64,000 nucleotides of DNA from Pseudomonas protegens (GTDB lineage: Bacteria; Pseudomonadota; Gammaproteobacteria; Pseudomonadales; Pseudomonadaceae), in NCBI RefSeq assembly GCF_003363755.1, contig NZ_CP031396.1:5612501-5676500 (forward strand). The letters are read 5' to 3'. Below, piece by piece: positions 61,918 to 64,000 of this stretch. The stretch's first letter is position 1. Every line of letters starts with the position of its first letter. Both the position numbers and the translations under genes were made by a program. The notes beneath the pieces were generated by a model. It worked only from the letters and a program-made list of their open reading frames with translations, was not told the origin of the DNA and made no database searches.

Positions 61918-63323
61918 CCCGCCGAACGGCCGATGCGGATCTGCTTGCGCGCACTGCGTGTCAGGCGGATCAACAGCATCAGCGCGGCGCAGGTCAAGCC
62001 GGCAATCAACCCCTCCCACAGACCGCTCGGGCCCCGGGCCGCTCCGAACCAATCGGTCAGGCCCAGGGCGTAGCCCACCGGCAAACCAATCCCCCAGTAA
62101 GCGAACAGGGTCAGGATCATGGTCACCCGAGTGTCCTGATAGCCGCGCAGCGCGCCAGCGGCGGTGACCTGAATGCCATCGGAAAACTGGAACAATGCCG
62201 AGTACACGATGAGCATCGAGGCTACCTGGATCACCATCGGGTCGTTGGTGTAGATCGAGGCGATGGGTTCACGCAGCAGGTACATCAGGCTTGCCGACAG
62301 GCAGGCGTAGGCCAGTGCCGCGCCCATGCCGACTCCGGCGCTGAAGCGTGCGTCGCGCGGTTGCTGACGGCCCAGAGACTGGCCGACCCGCACCGTTACG
62401 GCCATGGCCAGGGAGTAGGGGATCATGAACATCAGGGCGCTGACGTTGAGGGCAATCTGGTGTCCGGCCACTACCGTGGCACCCAGGCTGCCGATCAACA
62501 GGGCGATGACCGCGAAGATGCTCGACTCGGCGAACACCGCGATGCCGATGGGCAGGCCGACACTCACCAGGCGCTTGATCACCGCCCATTGTGGCCAGTC
62601 GAACCGGCTGAACAGCTGGATCTTGCGATAGGCCGGTGCCCAGTGAACCCAGCCGGCCATGCCCAGCATCATGGCCCACATCACGATCGCCGTGGCCCAG
62701 CCACAGCCGACGCCGCCCATGGCCGGCACACCGAAGTGGCCATAAATGAAGATGTAGTTGATGGGGATGTTGAGGGCCAGGCCACAAAGCCCGATGACCA
62801 TGCTCGGCACTGTGCGGCCCAGGCCGTCGCTCAAGCAGCGCAGCACGTAGTACAGCGCTACAGCCGGCAGGCCGCTGGCGATGCCGTGCAGATAACCCAT
62901 GCAGGGCTTGATCAGTTCCGGATCAACCTTCATCAGGTGCAGTATCGGTTCGGCGCTGATCAATATCAGCGTGGCCGAGAGGCCCGTCACTACCGCCAGC
63001 CACAGGGCCTGGCGCACCACTGGACTGATCTCGTGCAGCTTGCCGGCACCAAAGCGCTGGGCCACTTTGGGTGTGGTGGCCAGCAGGGTGCCGGTCATCA
63101 GCAGGAACACTGGAATCCAGATTGAGTTGCCCAGGGCTACGGCCGCGAGATCCCGCGGACTGACCCGACCGGCCATGACGGCATCGACAAAGCCCATGGC
63201 GGTGGTGGCCACCTGGGCAATCATGATGGGCAGGGCCAGTCGCAGCAGGTCGTGCAATTCGCGGCCAACCCGTGCAGGGCGGCTGGTGGCTGGGGTGATG
63301 GGGGTGTCGGTTACGGAATTCAC
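61914..63323 (-). CDS. MATE family efflux transporter (NorM-like)
   Basis: A 469-residue, 12-segment membrane exporter. MATE features include LRLALPIMIAQVATTAMGFVDAVMAGRVS, the first-half LGNSIWIPVFLLMTGTLLATTPKVAQRFGAG, and the second-half repeat LPIGIAVFAESSIFAVIALLIGSLGATVVAGHQIALN. It uses Na+ or H+ gradients to export cationic drugs; NorM/PmpM is the likely subgroup. It overlaps tusA by 4 bases, tail to tail, and is divergent from pdxB. Confidence 0.93.
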   Translation of the reverse strand: MNSVTDTPITPATSRPARVGRELHDLLRLALPIMIAQVATTAMGFVDAVMAGRVSPRDLAAVALGNSIWIPVFLLMTGTLLATTPKVAQRFGAGKLHEISPVVRQALWLAVVTGLSATLILISAEPILHLMKVDPELIKPCMGYLHGIASGLPAVALYYVLRCLSDGLGRTVPSMVIGLCGLALNIPINYIFIYGHFGVPAMGGVGCGWATAIVMWAMMLGMAGWVHWAPAYRKIQLFSRFDWPQWAVIKRLVSVGLPIGIAVFAESSIFAVIALLIGSLGATVVAGHQIALNVSALMFMIPYSLAMAVTVRVGQSLGRQQPRDARFSAGVGMGAALAYACLSASLMYLLREPIASIYTNDPMVIQVASMLIVYSALFQFSDGIQVTAAGALRGYQDTRVTMILTLFAYWGIGLPVGYALGLTDWFGAARGPSGLWEGLIAGLTCAALMLLIRLTRSARKQIRIGRSAG

Positions 63324-63511
63324 GGGGCGTAGCGTCCATAGGCGTGTTGCGCGGGACGCGACAGTCTACGCGTTGACACTCTGGTCAGGAAAAAATCCAG
63401 TGTTGTGGATTTGTAATGGCCGGCCGCGGGGAAATGAGCGCTCGACCTCAAGCCGCGCTGGCTCGGCCTGTCATCTACGCCTACACTGCGGCTCCGCACG
63501 AGGAGCCAGCC

Positions 63512-64000
63512 ATGTTGATTGTTGCCGACGAAAATATTCCCCTGATCGAAGAGTTCTTTGCCGGCTTCGGCGAGATCCGGCGTTTCCCCGGGCGTGCCAT
63601 TGATCGGGCGACCGTGGAGCAGGCGGATGTGTTGCTGGTGCGCTCGGTGACTCAAGTCGATCGCCAATTGCTGGAAGGCAGTCCGGTGCGGTTTGTCGGC
63701 ACCTGCACCATCGGCACCGATCATCTGGACCTGGATTACTTCCAGCAGGCGGGTATCAGTTGGTCCAGTGCGCCGGGCTGCAATGCCCGTGGCGTGGTGG
63801 ATTATGTACTGGGCAGCCTGTTGACCCTGGCCGAGATCGAAGGGGCGGACCTGGCTCAACGCTGTTACGGCGTGGTGGGGGCTGGTGAAGTCGGCGGACG
63901 CCTGATCAAGGTCCTGCGCGGTCTGGGTTGGCAAGTCCTGGTCTGTGACCCGCAGCGACAGGCAGCGGAAGGCGGCGACTACGTCAGCCTGGAGCAATTG
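63512..64000 (+). CDS. pdxB: Erythronate-4-phosphate dehydrogenase, N-terminal part
   Basis: The first 163 codons of PdxB, truncated by the window edge. It begins MLIVADENIPLIEEFFAGFG and contains VRSVTQVDRQLLEGSPVRFV, CTIGTDHLDLDYF and the start of the Rossmann fold YGVVGAGEVGGRLIKVLRGLGW. It catalyses the second step of DXP-independent pyridoxal phosphate synthesis. ATG has AGGAG 8 bases upstream. Confidence 0.96.
   Translation, partial: MLIVADENIPLIEEFFAGFGEIRRFPGRAIDRATVEQADVLLVRSVTQVDRQLLEGSPVRFVGTCTIGTDHLDLDYFQQAGISWSSAPGCNARGVVDYVLGSLLTLAEIEGADLAQRCYGVVGAGEVGGRLIKVLRGLGWQVLVCDPQRQAAEGGDYVSLEQL

Overview
The window is ordinary, gene-dense Pseudomonas chromosome. Gene content and order (smc-zipA-ligA; dnaX-ybaB-recR; anr-hemN-ccoSIHG with two tandem ccoNOQP operons; acnA beside an Aer receptor), GC-rich codon use and scattered inverted REP-type palindromes around GGCTTGCCGGCGA suggest the P. 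fluorescens/chlororaphis/protegens group. That placement rests on family knowledge; no search was run. I see no prophage, insertion sequence, CRISPR array, tRNA or rRNA. The only RNA gene is the small SRP RNA (4.5S) near 21.0 kb.

Layout. 0-3.2 kb: start of a PBP4-type peptidase (dacB), yggL, a BenE-type transporter and a divergent FCD-type GntR regulator. 3.4-12.5 kb: purine scavenging, with a LysR regulator, a Tsx-like outer-membrane channel, the leftward operon xdhA-xdhB-xdhC-guaD (xanthine dehydrogenase, its cofactor-insertion factor, guanine deaminase), and a divergent FCD-type GntR regulator that faces two spaced copies of an inverted repeat. 12.5-21.8 kb: smc, zipA, ligA, a zinc-ribbon metallopeptidase, 4.5S RNA and a GrpB-family protein. 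21.8-27.1 kb: small accessory genes (AraC, YbhB, a LysR/EamA pair, DUF2167, VOC, XRE). 27.1-30.9 kb: a gene-poor scar, then an Aer-like receptor followed by a PAS-GGDEF-EAL protein with altered catalytic residues. 30.8-37.4 kb: a periplasmic binding protein, dnaX, ybaB, an oxidoreductase, recR and an acyl-CoA dehydrogenase.

37.5-57.3 kb is a low-oxygen respiration island: apt, the oxygen sensor anr, oxygen-independent coproporphyrinogen oxidase hemN (with a perfect ANR box), a SafE-type membrane protein, the cbb3 maturation genes ccoG-ccoH-ccoI-ccoS, two complete cbb3 oxidase operons (ccoNOQP-1 and -2, with signs of sequence homogenisation), an alpha/beta hydrolase and a second Aer-like receptor. 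These genes sense oxygen (Anr), move the cell by energy or redox state (Aer), make heme without oxygen (HemN), and build two high-affinity oxidases (CcoGHIS plus CcoNOQP). 57.5-64 kb: acnA, rlmM, tusA, a MATE transporter and the start of pdxB.

No clearly new multi-gene system is visible. The most interesting signals are regulatory: a GCGAC-N5-GTCGC inverted repeat found upstream of both ccoG and ccoN1; three GGACAAAA repeats at exact 17-bp spacing upstream of ccoN1; an ANR-like box inside the coding start of the gene divergent from ccoN2; a terminator-like hairpin between ccoH and ccoI; paired operators at xdhA; and a long perfect palindrome upstream of the second aer.
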